From Pyxicephalus adspersus (taxonomy: Eukaryota > Chordata > Amphibia > Anura > Pyxicephalidae): DNA of 64,000 nt. Below, one piece after another: positions 25,004 through 37,440 of this stretch. Under the pieces are notes generated by a model. It did not search any database and was not told the origin of the DNA. It saw only the letters and a program-made list of their open reading frames with translations. The stretch spans positions 48,837,163 to 48,901,162 of the forward strand of contig NC_092868.1 in the NCBI RefSeq assembly GCF_032062135.1, written 5' to 3'. Numbering within the stretch: the first letter of the stretch is position 1; each line of letters begins with the position of its first letter. Made by a program: the position numbers and the translations under genes.

Positions 25004-25207
25004 CCGAGATAGTCATGGACATAATTCCTTCATTAAAAATGAATGTGTACCATTAGCACTTATTGAATATGGCAAACCACTGGTGACTCCTGGGGCTAAG
25101 CAAGGTCTAAACAGCTGGTGGCATTGCCTGTGAAAAACAGTGGGGTCGATGGTGTTTCTCTAGCAGCAGCAGGACTATATATGTAAATGAATGCAAAATA
25201 CCTTCTT

Positions 25208-25465
25208 TAAAATGGAACTAAACCCATGATACGCATGCATCTCCATTCTTTTGCAGGGTGCCACAATCTTCCTTCTTCTTTTGATTGGCTAAGCCAGAAT
25301 AAAATGACTGTGCAGGAGTTGATTCATTCCTGGTATGTGCAAGTGAAGCCTTTTCTCCAGTAATCAATGTTTGTGCAGCTCAGACAAATTTGACAGATGG
25401 GCAGTGATCAGGCAGGTAAGAACAGTTATTACAGAATGGACATTGCCTGTCCCTTTCTGCACTAA
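25208..25465 (+). repeat. Family C repeat
   Basis: Starts 'TTAAAATGGAACTAAACCC', with 'TTGATTGGCTAAGCCAG' and 'TGACTGTGCAGGAGTTGATT'. It ends with 'ACATTGCCTGTCCCTTTCTG'. Confidence 0.55.
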
Positions 25466-25596
25466 ACACCTGTCTTATATAATAAAATCAGATGTGTTTT
25501 TGGAGTTTAGAGGGTTCCCCCTCATAAGAGATTGGTACTGTGTGAACTGTTAGAAGGAATCATGAAGGGTAATTAGGATGATCTCCTCATCTGCGT

Positions 25597-25876
25597 CAGC
25601 CTTTCTTGACCTTTTCAAAATAGGGGAAAGCTTTATTAATTTTCGGGTCTTCGGGGAACCCCTGCTATAATATCTATATCCACAGCCCACAGTATGGCTT
25701 GGTGATCAATGGGAAGAACACCTCCTATATTGCTGGCCATTGGGAAGAATCTCACTCTTACACAATTAGCCAAAAATATCATTGGTGTCAGAGGGAACCG
25801 AGCTGGGAGGTCCAAACTGCCTATTGCTCAAGGAACACCTAGCAACCTCTGGAGGAACCCTGATTGAGAAACACTG
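25597..25876. mobile_element. hAT-type MITE ('CAGCCTTTCTTGACC')
   Basis: Ends CAGCCTTTCTTGACC and GATTGAGAAACACTG. The inside matches 42219-42501: 'GGGGAACCCCTGCTATAAT', 'GCTGGCCATTGGGAAGAAT', 'AACCTCTGGAGGAACCCTGA'. The target duplication is not recognisable. Confidence 0.8.
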
Positions 25877-26754
25877 CTCTAAAAGGTCCACCCTAAAAAA
25901 ACGTGCTACTCTTTAAATGCCTGGAAAATGCTGGCTTTTCATAATAAATTTAAATCAAACTAAATGTAGACTTTACATGTTCTGATTTTAACTTTTTCCA
26001 TCCTGGCACACCCAGTCCCTACTCCAGATCTTGGTTCACCGCTCAGCAATTATCAGATTGGTCTCAAACAGACCTGTGAAGCAGAAGCAGCAATCCTGCT
26101 TCACAATCCATATTAATATTACTGTACTTATGTATGTGTTATGTACCAATCTGTATTACCTAGTCATTGTCTGCTCTCTGTAATGTATGCCATTTATACA
26201 GATGATGGAGACAAGAATCATTCTATCTCACTGTATTCAATGACAATGCTGTGATAAAATTTAGAGAGTTTACATTTTATCTTTATGCTTCCTCTATGAA
26301 AAATTCAATTTGTAGATTTAAGTACCCAGAGAATAGAATTTGTAAATAGTGTTTGCCAAAGCATCATTTACTTTTGTGTTTACATAGCAGATATTTCATT
26401 ATTATACCATAAAAACAGTAACCTTGTTTCTCATTCAGACATTATGGGTGCCGAATATATAAAACAATTTTTAGGTGGTTAAACTCCTAACAATAAAACG
26501 CTAAACTAATCCCACACAATGATGAAATCTGATTGCTAAAACACACCCTATTTTCCACTAGATCAAGCTGTGCTTTCAACTTTAAAAAATGTCCCACAAC
26601 TAAACTAATGTTTAATTTTGTGCTTGATGGATTTGACACTTCTGGGAGTGTCGGATACTTGTGTCCGCCTTTCTATGCTATGACTCCTTACTCTGACCAC
26701 CATGTCAAAGCTGGGCTTGGGACACAACTACAATGTGACATTTTTGTGACCTTT

Positions 26755-27150
26755 TGAAGTGGAATGAAACCTATGTTGTAAAACAAATTGTGAGCATGCC
26801 GGTTGTTTATTGCAGAAGTTAGAAGTGATGTCCCTTCTGCAATAAACGTACTGCTGTTTTTTAAAAACACTCACTTGCCCTCCTTCAAATGTGGGTGCCA
26901 CCATCTTCACCCTTCCTCTTCCAGGTTCTTGATCTTAGGCAATCTTGATTGGCCAGTCCAGCATGATGTAACTCCTGACATGTGCTCTGGGATTTGTTCA
27001 TTCCTGGCAGCCGGGGGTATGCTGGGATACCCGGCATAGTACACTGAGCTGCCTATGTGCAGTAGATCATTGAATTTTTTTATTGCAGAAGGCACATCAT
27101 TTCCATGTTTTGTATTTGGCTTGACTGAGTGCCTGTAACTTACAAACAAA
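26755..27150 (+). repeat. Family C repeat
   Basis: Starts 'GAAGTGGAATGAAACC', with 'TTGATTGGCCAGTCCAGCAT', 'CATGTGCTCTGGGATTTGTT' and 'GGTATGCTGGGATACCCGGC'. The two 'TTATTGCAGAAG' segments (about 26809 and 27080) are shared near-terminal blocks. Confidence 0.55.
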
Positions 27151-27744
27151 TATGCAGTTTAAAAAAAAAATGATAAAGTGCCTAAACCTGTCTTTGCTTA
27201 GGCACTTCCTATTTCAGGTGACAACTCATTGCCTTCTAATTTTGTTCATGCACGGACTTATGACAGAGACTGGAGAGTATGAGGTAGTGGTTGTGGAGTC
27301 CAAAGATCGTCAGCTCTTTGGTTCCACAAAGGATGAAAAAGTTGAATGCAGGAGACTGAAAACGAAAAGACAACTGTTTGTTATACAGAAGCTTTAGCAC
27401 AGAAAATGTCAATTAGTTAGATTTTCCATTTGATTTCAAGTCCCCAATGCTCCTATTTTCCACAACAATTGTGTATAACTGGCACTTTAGTTTTTTGGAG
27501 AGCTATGATGGAAAGGGAATGATGGAAGCTCACTGAAGTGATAGAGCTGCAAGGGTAAGTTGAAAAAAGACGCCAAACATCCTCTAGTATTTCTGATGTA
27601 GCCCATCAGGAGCTTCTCAGACTACTACTCTTCAACAACATCTTTTCAAAACTAAGGCATTGGCTATTAATGTTTGATCAATATTTCAATGACTGGATGC
27701 CTGGTCAATGCCAGTTCAAGCTTTAAGCCTCCTCACCCACCATT

Positions 27745-27875
27745 AGCTACCCATTTCAGACCTGTAGTGTGCCGCAGTGTTTGCCATGGGCTCAACTGTA
27801 GCCCCATCCACTTCTATTCAAGTGCATGGAAGCGAATAGTAACTATTTTTTGCATGTGGCCTGGTGCATAAGGGT
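27745..27875 (+). repeat. Dispersed repeat with 'CCATTTCAGACC' end
   Basis: Related to 6877-7154. A 'CACTTCTATTCAAGTGCATGG' segment follows, as in many short frog DNA elements. The right end is near 'GCATGTGGCCTGGTGC'. Confidence 0.4.
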
Positions 27876-28510
27876 ATGGTAGGTATACCAGGTACCCTAT
27901 CGACATTAGGGAGATATGGATCGCTTACTTGGTTTTGCACCCATCTCCTAGTGCATAACCATTCATCCCATCTACTTCTATACGTCTAGTATATATTCCT
28001 GTCTTTGCACATTAATTAATTAATGAGTCCTCAAAGGAAAATTTATACTATATACTGCCAACCAAAAGTCCAGTTTCAGAGTGACAAATCTATTGATCTC
28101 TTAAGAGGAAGAAAGGGCACGAAGCAAGCCACGTAACAGGATGGACAGTTTTATCACTTTTGTGAATCTTTTCCGCAACAAGACTTGGATCTTTGTGACA
28201 ATGTGGAATTAATAGCCGCGGATGACAGAAAAGGGATTGCTTCTTATCAGATGGAGACACCGCTCTCTACTCAGGTCAAAGCAGAGCAGTTCGCTGTATG
28301 TCACCGCTGTGCTACACCATTCTCTAATCCTTTGCTGCAGACATACAGTATGGGAATTTAGACTTTTATGGGTAAGCTGGAGTTGGCCAAGTTAATAAGC
28401 AGGTTTACTTTAAAGAAAAACTTTTCTATCTTTAATGAGAACTGTGCAATCTTTTTTTGCACTATAGTAAAGGTACTTACTGCAAAATAAGATGATAGAA
28501 TTATAGATAC

Positions 28511-28556
<46 letters not shown>

Positions 28557-29771
28557 GTAATACAGTTCCCCACAATCATTCAGGTTCACCTGATGGGACA
28601 TTGTTTTAGCTCTAAAAAACACACACACAGGAATATCACCGGTACTTGCCGAGTTCTGATCGAGACTGAATATTTCATTGGCCATTGTCCCAGGAGTTCT
28701 GTGCTGTTCACTGTTCCTATCAAATATAAACGAGGATTGTTTAATGAATTATTTGATGCTGGAATTGAGGTGGAAAATACTGTGAAGCTGAAATGTTCAA
28801 TATTGAATGTGAAACTACATTTGGGATTCCCCTGAAAAAGAAATAAACTTTTTTTACTTTATTATATTTGTCCCAGTTTGTATAGTCTATAAAAAAGAAA
28901 TCTGAAACCAGTTGGTGTCTAAAAAAGCAAATTGAATTAACAGGAAATAGGTAGGTTAGGTATTTTAATATTTAATATTTTGAGCTTTCTACAATGATCT
29001 CCAAATAAACCCCAGCCTTACCTCTAGTCACAGTGGTACATGGTCCTTCCCTGTACTGATATTACCTACCCTGATTTTATTGCACACTGGGAGCTTGTCT
29101 TTGAAACTGCACCAAGGCAGATAGAGCCAATCTCATTTCCAGGCTGATGAAAGTCCAGTATCTTCAAGCCCTTTCCTTACCACTTGATGGTCCCTGACCC
29201 AATCCATCCATTCATTGGATATCAGTTCTTCCCATCATAAAGTCTAAGTATCACATGTAGGCTTTACCTGGGTGGTCTTCGTGCATTTCCAACCCACCTA
29301 GGAATTGCCAATTCTCCAGCCTGCCATCCACCCATCAAGGCATTTTATTTTGGGCTTTTGGGATGAGTGCATAGGCAGAGTGCAGGAGCAACCCATCAGC
29401 ACCACCCACCAGCCATGTCCTGCCTATATTGCAAAAAAACGTACAGAGATCCAATGATAACATTAATTGGTATATAAAAAAATTGTAATAAAACAGAAAG
29501 GTTAAAAATATTATTGGCATTTTGATCAGGGAGGTACCTGTAAAGGTAAAATATAATCAAATGAAACCTCTTTAATTCTTGCTCCAGTCAAACAAAACAT
29601 ATTTTAGCTGAAATGCAGTCTACCTGCTAAATGGTTTTCAGATGTCTAAGGAGGCATTTGCCCTCTTCTCTCTTTCTCTCAGTTGTCTTTGTAAATTATT
29701 GCAATGGGACACAAAAAAAAACATGGGTTCAAACTACTCAATACTACCTAAAAGTGTTTTACTCATAGGAT
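27876..29771. other. No gene recognised; spacer with (ATAG)n
   Basis: Frames across the microsatellite are artefacts of the tetranucleotide repeat. 28080-28330 appears unique. Confidence 0.5.
28511..28556. repeat. (ATAG)n microsatellite
   Basis: About eleven and a half uninterrupted tetranucleotide units. Perfect arrays of this kind are usually polymorphic in length. Confidence 0.97.
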
Positions 29772-29799
29772 GTTATTATTATTATTATTATTATTATTA
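29772..29799. repeat. (TTA)n microsatellite, the SINE's 3' tail
   Basis: About nine TTA units, directly abutting the SINE. The plus-strand SINE tails at 21830 and 33950 end in the complementary (AAT)n type. Confidence 0.9.
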
Positions 29800-30128
29800 C
29801 ACAGTATTTATATAGCTCCATCATATTACACAGTGCTGTACAAAGTCCATAGTCATGTCACTAGCTTTCCCTCAAAGGGGATCACAATCTAATGTCCCTA
29901 CCATAGTCATATGTCATTACCACAGTCTAAGGTCAATTTTGGGGGTAGACAAAAAACCTAGCTGCATGTTTTTGGGATGTGGGAGGAAACTGGAGTACCC
30001 CGAGGAAACCCACACAAACATAGAGAGAAACCGAAAACTCCATGCAGATAGAGTCCCAGCCAAGATTTAAACCTGAGACTCAACCCTGCAAAGGCCAGAG
30101 TGCTAACCCCTGAGACATCATGCTGCCC
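29800..30128 (-). repeat. tRNA-derived SINE, near full length, minus
   Basis: Read on the minus strand it begins 'GGGCAGCATGATGTCTCAGG' (tRNA-like head with a 'GGTTAGCACTC' segment). A B-box-like 'GGTTTAAATC' follows at about 30064-30073. The conserved centre includes 'GGGTTTCCTCGGGGTACTCC'. The tail ends with 'AGCTATATAAATAC' and a (TAA)n run. This is a Pol III-type SINE. The microsatellite at its end is part of the element. Confidence 0.85.
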
Positions 30129-33100
30129 ACAATACACATAAGAGTCAAGGTTTCATTTTTGGCATTAGTCCAGCCAAAACTATGGATGAGCACAAATGTT
30201 AGCACAAATCAGGACATGTCATCAAAATATACTGGAGCCAATGGAGAGCATGATATAATGGTGGTTGTGGTGGGTATTATAGGCACAATGGGCATACCTT
30301 GGCTCCTGATGGCTGCAGAAGCTCATTTTCTAACTATTCATGCCCTTCCACAGAGCAGCTCCTCTTTTAATTTCAATTTCAAAAACATTACAAAATAATG
30401 TCACATTTTAGCTAGTATTTACTTGAGCAAGCCTCACAAGTGTAGACATCCAAAAGCCCTTAGACTGCTCCTTGGTGCCACCATCTTGGTATCACAACAT
30501 GGTACAATATTCCCCTTTGTTCCTCGCATGCAGCTACATTAACGGCTTATGTAGGGAGGTGAGCAGAAGAGTCAGGTCAGCACTGATAGGAATAAGACAG
30601 AAGAGGAGAGGGCTATGACATTCAAACAGGGACTGGGCTGTGCAAAGGGAATTGACTCTTCCTGAAGTATTCACATTTTCTAGCAGGTTTAAAGTAAATA
30701 TCATTTTTGGAGAAATAATAACATTTTTAGTGAAAAGATAAGCAATGCAACTTCTTGAAAGTGACTGGGTCACATCTCATATTTTTTTTAACAAAATATA
30801 GTACAGGAGGAAACACACAATATATGTACAGTATTAGATTGGTAGCCCTAGCAGGTATGACTGTGATCTTGACCACATGAAGGGAGAAAAATTGATTTCA
30901 CCAGACTTAAATATAGAGTTTCACAGACAAATCCATCTGCCTTTAGGAAACAAGCTGTGCCACTGGGCAATGGACACAGTATGAACCTAAAATACATCTT
31001 GCAGCTCCCTCCTTTTAATCCTTTGGTCCTGTGCTTTACGTTTATTTACACACTTCTAAAAGATCTAGTGACTGAAGCATGAAGTTGTGGTATCACATTA
31101 CGCATTCTAAAAAGATCATTTCAAGTGTAACTGTGTATTTACGCTTGATCACGACAAGTTTGATTTTGAACCAAAAATCTATTAGCCAATAGGCATGAGT
31201 GCAATTTTGCCTTACCAAAGTTTCTACAAAATCTTCAGTAAAATAGGATAGCAAAGTGATGGCTGCTTGGTTTATTTCTTGTTTTATTTTGTTTACTTTT
31301 TTAAGTGCCACAAGAAGATAAAGGGACATTTCCTAAAAATGTTGTCATATCTCCATAAGGAACCCTCCTTAGCTTAATCCAACCTAGAAACTTCTCATTT
31401 TAGTGTTCCTTTACTTTCCTATGATAGAGCCCTGCTTCAAAATGTCCTTTAATGCTGGCCATGGCTATACATTTAGGTTTCCGGGACATAAATAGGATCA
31501 TACCCTTAGTGCTTCTTTTGTTGGAATATATCCTAATTTTCGCACCATGCACCAAGTAGATAGCATTTCAGAAAGTAATTACAGAAGCCATTCCTTGAAA
31601 TAATCAATTTAATAAAGTGTAGCTAAAGTGATTCTAAACTCCAAACCTTTTTATGCCACAGTCAGTCGGTTCCATGAATCAGTCAGGTTCCAACTTGAAA
31701 CAATCTCCCTCCCAATTTTTTTTAAAATAGGAAAATCCTCAGTTTTATTCTCCAGTGATTAAGTCTGAAAACACAGTACACACATGTACCTTAAACCAAT
31801 ATTTACAAGTACAAATGGAAACACAGAATAAATAAATATTAATACTTATATGATAAATAAATACAATATATATATTAAATAATACAAATCGGCATTTTAT
31901 TACTGGTATTCTCCAAAGTCAAAAAAAGTTTTGGCCATAGACACTGTACTTTGTCAACATGCTATAAATTTCCGAGCTACTAACCACTGAATAAACGTAG
32001 AAGTCTTATGTAATGTCCAATCAACCGTGTCTAGTTTAGGACATCCCTCCAACCTATCCTGCCTGTATTTGCTTAATGGAATCTATATTCTAGTGTCAGT
32101 AGGGTATGGAAGGGTTATTCTTCCAATTCTTGACTTAGACATCATTAATTTGTACAAATGACACAATAATGATGTTTATCCTATTAAGCACATCTTACAT
32201 CTGTATCTCACCACCTATCTGTACCTAAACCAAGAATTATAATGGATGGCTGGAGCATCTATAGAGAATATGTTCATGCACTATGCATTTAAATTGCTAG
32301 AACCCCTTCCAATGAATTCCCGCCATGCTACCTAATTTACACCTGAAGGGTTTATCTACCCCCCACCAGAGAAATGTAAACCTTTGGCTACTCAGGGGTC
32401 GTTCATCAAGCTCTGAACATTTATAGACAGTTTGATTAATAAGCCTTGTAGATGAACAGAACAGAATGTCTTAATTATATAACAGTAATGGATTCTGATT
32501 GGTCTGCACCATTAATCACGCTCATAAATATGATAACAAGATAAGCTTAAGACGCCTTATGTTACACATGCAAACACATTTTCTTTTGTGATTTATGAAT
32601 CATACTAACAACGTAAGGAAGGACGAAACATCTAATTCCTTTCATATAATTTTATTGTTGATCCAGAATAGGCTAAATAGGCAACCCCAATTAATCTTGT
32701 TAGCTTTGAATGGATTGGTATCACACTGGGGGTAGTTCGATCTTTTTTTGCACTTATAGAGAGCAAGGAAGAATTATAGTTTGCTGGCTGACTTTTAATG
32801 CTGTCCCCATTGGGTTGACTTTCTTTTATTTCATGTTCCAGGGCAGTGCCGTGAGCTTGACTTTCTGTTTTCTCTGGTGTGCAAATAGTACATTATATAT
32901 TTCTTTGGATAATACCCTAAAAAAATCTACCAACAATGCTCTGGTGGTCAAAAAGAAAAGAACCGAGGACAATTATTTCTTCAATGGAAAACAGAGGAGC
33001 TAACACCTAAATTCCAGTTTCCTGATTTTGACCTATCTTCAGCAAATCTAATGATTCAGTCTACTGGCAACCAATAGGCACCTATTTGGCAGGCAAAAGC

Positions 33101-33324
33101 AGGGCAGAATTTACTTTTTAAAATAAGTACTAGTCCAATAATGAGTCCAGTCCTTGTTAACTTGGATCAGATGGGCACGCACAGGAGGTGCCTACCCTTG
33201 TGTAGCACTGTCAAAAGTTAAAAAGGTCTGACAAGTTCTTCAAGGACATTTTCAGGAACAAAACTTTCCAGGGAGGCATCTTCAAAACTTGGAAAGAAGA
33301 AAGCCTTGACTGTCAAGTATTGTG
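30129..33324. other. No gene recognised; long AT-rich spacer
   Basis: A block at 30548-30650 ('GAGGTGAGCAGAA', 'CAGCACTGATAGG', 'GGGCTGTGCAAAGG') resembles 52045-52150, suggesting an unnamed dispersed repeat. AT-rich runs lie near 31825-31885. No coding exon is supported. Confidence 0.45.
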
Positions 33325-33957
33325 GGCAGCACGGTTTAGCACTCTTGCCTTTGCAGCACTAGGTCCTAAGTTACTAGGTCCCCTTTCCTTGATCTGGTCC
33401 GGAGCCATCCTGGAATTCTGTACGCCATCTTGTTCCTTCTTCTGGCTACATCACCCGATCTCACACTGCGCGGGTGCGAGATAGGGTGGCGTAGTCCACT
33501 GTTCAGGGGAAAAAAAAGAGTGTGCATGTGTAATATTGGCATCTCTCTCCCCTTAAAGTAGGGAAAGTAGGTCCCTTCTTCTGCACGATCTTGGGCATGT
33601 GCAGAAGAAGCACCCAGGAGTTTTCTGAGTTGTGTGACACAGGTATTCCAGGAGGCTTTGTGCACCCAATTTATCCTCAGCGATCAATGAAAAAAGGGGA
33701 GGTGCTTTTTTTTTTTAAAAAAAGGGTGTTACATTAACAAAAAGAAAAATATTTTTACTTCATATAAAAGGGTTGTTTAAAGTAAAAACTTTGAGTTTAG
33801 CTCCACTTTAATGACATATGTTTATGGTAGGGACACTGGATTCTGAGTCCCTTTGAGAGACAGCAAATGACATGACTATGGACTTTGTAAAGCGATGCAT
33901 AATATGTTGGCACTTTATAAATACAAGTTAATAATAATATTAATAATAATATTGTAT
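33325..33957 (+). repeat. SINE split by a family A element
   Basis: The head (33325-33377) has 'GTGGGCAGCACGG', 'TTAGCACTC' and 'CCTTTGCAGCACTAGG'. The tail (33809-33957) has 'GACATATGTTTATGGTAGGG', 'GAGTCCCTTTGAGAGACAGC' and an (AAT)n end. A family A copy (33378-33808) sits between them. Part of the SINE centre, including the 'GGAGGAAAC' section, is missing, so insertion was accompanied or followed by a deletion. Confidence 0.7.
33378..33808 (-). repeat. Family A repeat inside the SINE
   Basis: Minus-strand copy with 'CACTGCGCGGGTGCGAGAT', 'GGCATCTCTCTCCCC' and 'GTATTCCAGGAGGCTTTGTG'. The right end is 'GAGTTTAGCTCCACTTTAA', the inverted terminal sequence of the family. Confidence 0.7.
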
Positions 33958-35297
33958 GTCACTATAAAACATGTTACTGAAGTACATAGAAAACAATAAA
34001 CTTGTATGCACAGTAACTGTCCTATCAGCAAATGAAAATGCAAATAAACATTGTGGCCCGACAATGTGAACCACGGTTACTTAGCTTTGTATGAAAATTT
34101 AGTGGCTCAGAGATCAAACTCAATTAAAAAGGTAAGTTATTATTAAAATAAAAAAACACATTTGGTTCAATGAAAGATGAAACAGATATTTGTATTAATA
34201 ATCAGAATACAAAATGTAATATTAACAATGTTTACAATTCAATAAAAAGTCACATTTTTTATATACTGTATATGGTGATTTTTAATATTTACTATTACTA
34301 GCATTTATAATGTATAGATGCTTTGTATGTCTTTAGTTTAGGATATGGCTTTAGGACTGATGTAAAAGCAGCATGTGTCTATACAAATAAAATGACTTTG
34401 AATAGTAGATTGGGAGGGCAATGGACAAGGTATACTTGATGGCAAAGCAACAGTGAGTCTTTTATAAAGCCATTCTCCAACCCATTCACCATCACCATAA
34501 TCTACATAATTCCGGCTGTCCAGTCCTTGCATAATTCCCAGTTCTTCAAGCTATGTGGTCCCTTCCCAAGCTTTAGTGATCAGAGACGACTATTGTTTTG
34601 GGAGGAGAAGAACATAACAAATCCTGTGTAAGGACTTGACTTTAAGTTCAGAAAAAAGAACAGAGTGATAAAGGATTGCAGAGAAGGTGGTGGGCTTTGG
34701 AGAGACAGCCATTTAGCTCATTCCTTATCATAAACAAAATTAAGGAACTAGTATATTTTTTATTTCAGAATAGTCACCCGGTGCTCGACAGGAAGGTCTC
34801 TGCACACCCCACAGCTGCGAAGATGATAAATAGCTAAGCCTGCTTACAGTCAGGGCTTTTCTGCTTGTCCTGTGCTATTGCTGCAGGAATATTTGTCTCT
34901 CTGACACTTCTTCAAGTTATGTAGGTTAATGCTGTCTTGCTGCACTGAAATAAAACAAAGAAAACTCAAGAAAAATTAGAGGTAAGTGCTTTGATTCACG
35001 TAGCCGGTAAACAAGTAAATTAGCTGTCTAGACAAATTACAGACATACCCCGGAGGTGCACACTTAGGGCACACAAAATCTTCCCTACAGCAATTATAAA
35101 ACACATTGTACCAGTTGTTTTATCAATAAAGTGAAGGCATAACAAGCTGGTAAGACAGGCATGTAGTAAATTCAGTGCAGTAAGTGTCATTTATAACACA
35201 ATACAGACTATTTTTTTTTCAATTGTTTCATTAATGAATTATTCCAGGACATTATTAGTAAAATTCTACAGGGTTCTTCAAAGCTCTGAAATATAAG
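33958..35297. other. No gene recognised; spacer
   Basis: AT-rich. 34770-35010 is unique-looking. No repeat family or RNA gene is identified. Confidence 0.5.
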
Positions 35298-35765
35298 CAG
35301 ATGTTGGAACTCGTGTCACTCGACTTGGACTCAAGTGCCACTTAAGTTGCCAAAAAAATGACTTGCGACTCGTCTTAGGGGTTTTGTTTGTTTTGCAGTG
35401 AGTCTTCTGTAACACTGCCTTCCTCCCTGCCTTCCTTGCATTCTAAGTTCACGGCTTTCTTCTCTGACAGCTGAAGGGGACCAGAAAGAAGGCAAGGTTA
35501 CAGAAGCCTCACTGTCTTCCTCCACGTCCCCTTCAGCTGTTAGCGGAGAAAGCCGAACTTAGTTGACTTAGAATACAAGGAATGCGGGGAGGAAGGCATT
35601 ATAACAGACTACGTACGACTTGCAAACGACTTGATAAATGAAGTGACTTGACTTATGACTTGACTTGGAAGAATTCTTGGTGACTTGAGACTTGACTTGG
35701 GACTTGGTGTCAATGACTTGGGACTCAACTTGGACTTGAAGGATGACGACTTAGTCCAACCTCTG
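35298..35765. mobile_element. hAT-type element, second copy of the CAGAGGTTGG family
   Basis: Starts CAGATGTTGGAACTCGTGTC and ends GACTTAGTCCAACCTCTG. The inside matches 24353-24927, including 'CAGCTGAAGGGGAC' and the 'GACTTGACTTGGGACTTGGT' run. The flanking 8-mers do not match, so its duplication has decayed. Confidence 0.8.
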
Positions 35766-37257
35766 AGCATAATATATCACTGCTTCCACAAAAGGACTTA
35801 AATAGTCAGTTTGTGGATTTTGTAAAGGGACCAAACAATCAGACTTCTGCCAGAGTGACCCTAGATTCTTTGCTGAGTATCTGTTTACATTTCCAAAACA
35901 TTGCAGATCTTCCCTAAGTTTTGTGTATTGATTGTTCCTGTCTGTTTTTTTGTAATGGTGCCATAAGTCATTGTGGGCAGTAACCATGATTAGGTGGTGG
36001 ATTAATTTCTGCAGACAATTACTGATGGTTTTGATCAGTGGTCAGTGCTAGGAACAAGTTCAAATATTTTTGGGAGTGATCTTGTAGAGTGTGCAAGAAG
36101 GAGCACAATGAGACCGGGTTATCAAAATTACAGATAGTGGAGAAAAAGATATTGTATATAAAGATACACAATTTAGTTGGCAACTTCTTGCCATTTTGCT
36201 TGGATGCCATTACTTGGATTTTATGTGGATACTTGGAAAGCTGAAGAATCTAATGGGAATGCATTCCAATATACTACAAAAATGCATTTGTGTAAGATTT
36301 AGAATGTTCAGCTCAGGATGTTTTGTTGAGGTTGAGGAGCATAACGAAGCAGTGATCCCTAGCAATCTAATTCAATCGCTGCCCAGTCTCTGACCATCCT
36401 ATGCAGCATGACCATAGTCTCTGGCCAACTCTTCTGACTTGCCTGGAGTCTCTGACCATCTTTTGTAGCATACCCATGGTCCCTCTGGGGTCAGGGAAGT
36501 CCAGGAAGCCCCCCATTTTGATGGTGTTATAATCCATCACTGTATAGGACAGACTGGAACTTCTAGTAGTTTAGAAGCCTACCAAAACAATTAGACAATA
36601 TTGTTTTTCCACCCTTTTCACACTGTAAAATGTGAAGACACAATACAGCAATAAGCATGAAGCCGGTACAGGACTGGAAATGATGCCCTTGACTGCTGAC
36701 TGGCAGCTGGATTCCAAATCTAATAACACCAGAACGCCTTAAGGTAAATGACAGAAAGAAAACTGTATGTGACCTTCAAAAGAGTCCCCAGTCATTTCAG
36801 TTCACACGGCAATACAGTAATAAACTGCATGTCAGAACTTATATTGGCTCCCTGGATGCTATGGAACAATAATTTGAAGCATGTCTCTATTGTCTTCTCA
36901 GACAACTCTCGATAACTTAGACTTATAACTTACGATTTAAGCAAAGAAGAAATAAATGACCAATTCCTTTTCCATGAACTTTGGGATGTTGCTTCGGCTG
37001 CCATTGTTTTTCTTTCATTATTGTACAACATTGCCAGTTAACATCGATGTTGGTGCTTGATTAGAGATAAAGCAAAACTCGGTACTAAATAAAAAGAACA
37101 TATAACCGAATCTACATTCCAATTCCAAATAGTAGTTTTCATTTTATTATTCTTAGCATAAAACAAAACTCTAGGCATTTTTTTAATTCATAGCTGTTCA
37201 CTTCCTTTCCAAAAAAACAAACATCCTACTTGTTTTTTCAGTGCACATCAATTACAT
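35766..37257. other. No gene recognised; spacer with minisatellite
   Basis: Outside the array at 36388-36492, frames are short and unrecognised. Confidence 0.5.
36388..36492 (+). repeat. Short minisatellite, about three units of ~33 bp
   Basis: 'TCTCTGACCATCCTATGCAG', then 'TCTCTGGCCAACTCTTCTGA', then 'TCTCTGACCATCTTTTGTAG' mark successive unit starts, each with a '(C)CATAGT/GGAGT/CATGGT' end. Confidence 0.65.
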
Positions 37258-37440
37258 TTGTAATCCTGGAGCCGTGATCCCAGCTTCCCTTGCACATCAT
37301 GAATGAATGAATGAATGCCAGGAGTAACGTCATCTCAAACTGGCCAATAAAGATCAGGAAGAAAAGGATGAAGATGGGGGCACCCTGCGATTGAACAGAG
37401 ACAGGTGACTATTACGGGTTCAGCTTTAAGGTGTGTATAT
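37258..37440 (-). repeat. Family C repeat fragment
   Basis: 'AACTGGCCAATAAAGATCAG', 'AAGATGGGGGCACCCTGCG' and the terminal 'GGGTTCAGCTTTAA' place it in this family. An internal GAAT/TGAA run (about 37301-37317) is a short microsatellite. Confidence 0.45.

Noticed and set aside
28358..28685. Open frames rich in Ile-Tyr-Leu-Ser repeats
   Set aside because: They are the translation of the (ATAG)n microsatellite.
29800..30128. Possible tRNA gene from the A/B-box-like sequence
   Set aside because: The tRNA-like head continues into a SINE body and tail, and no cloverleaf with an anticodon arm is evident.
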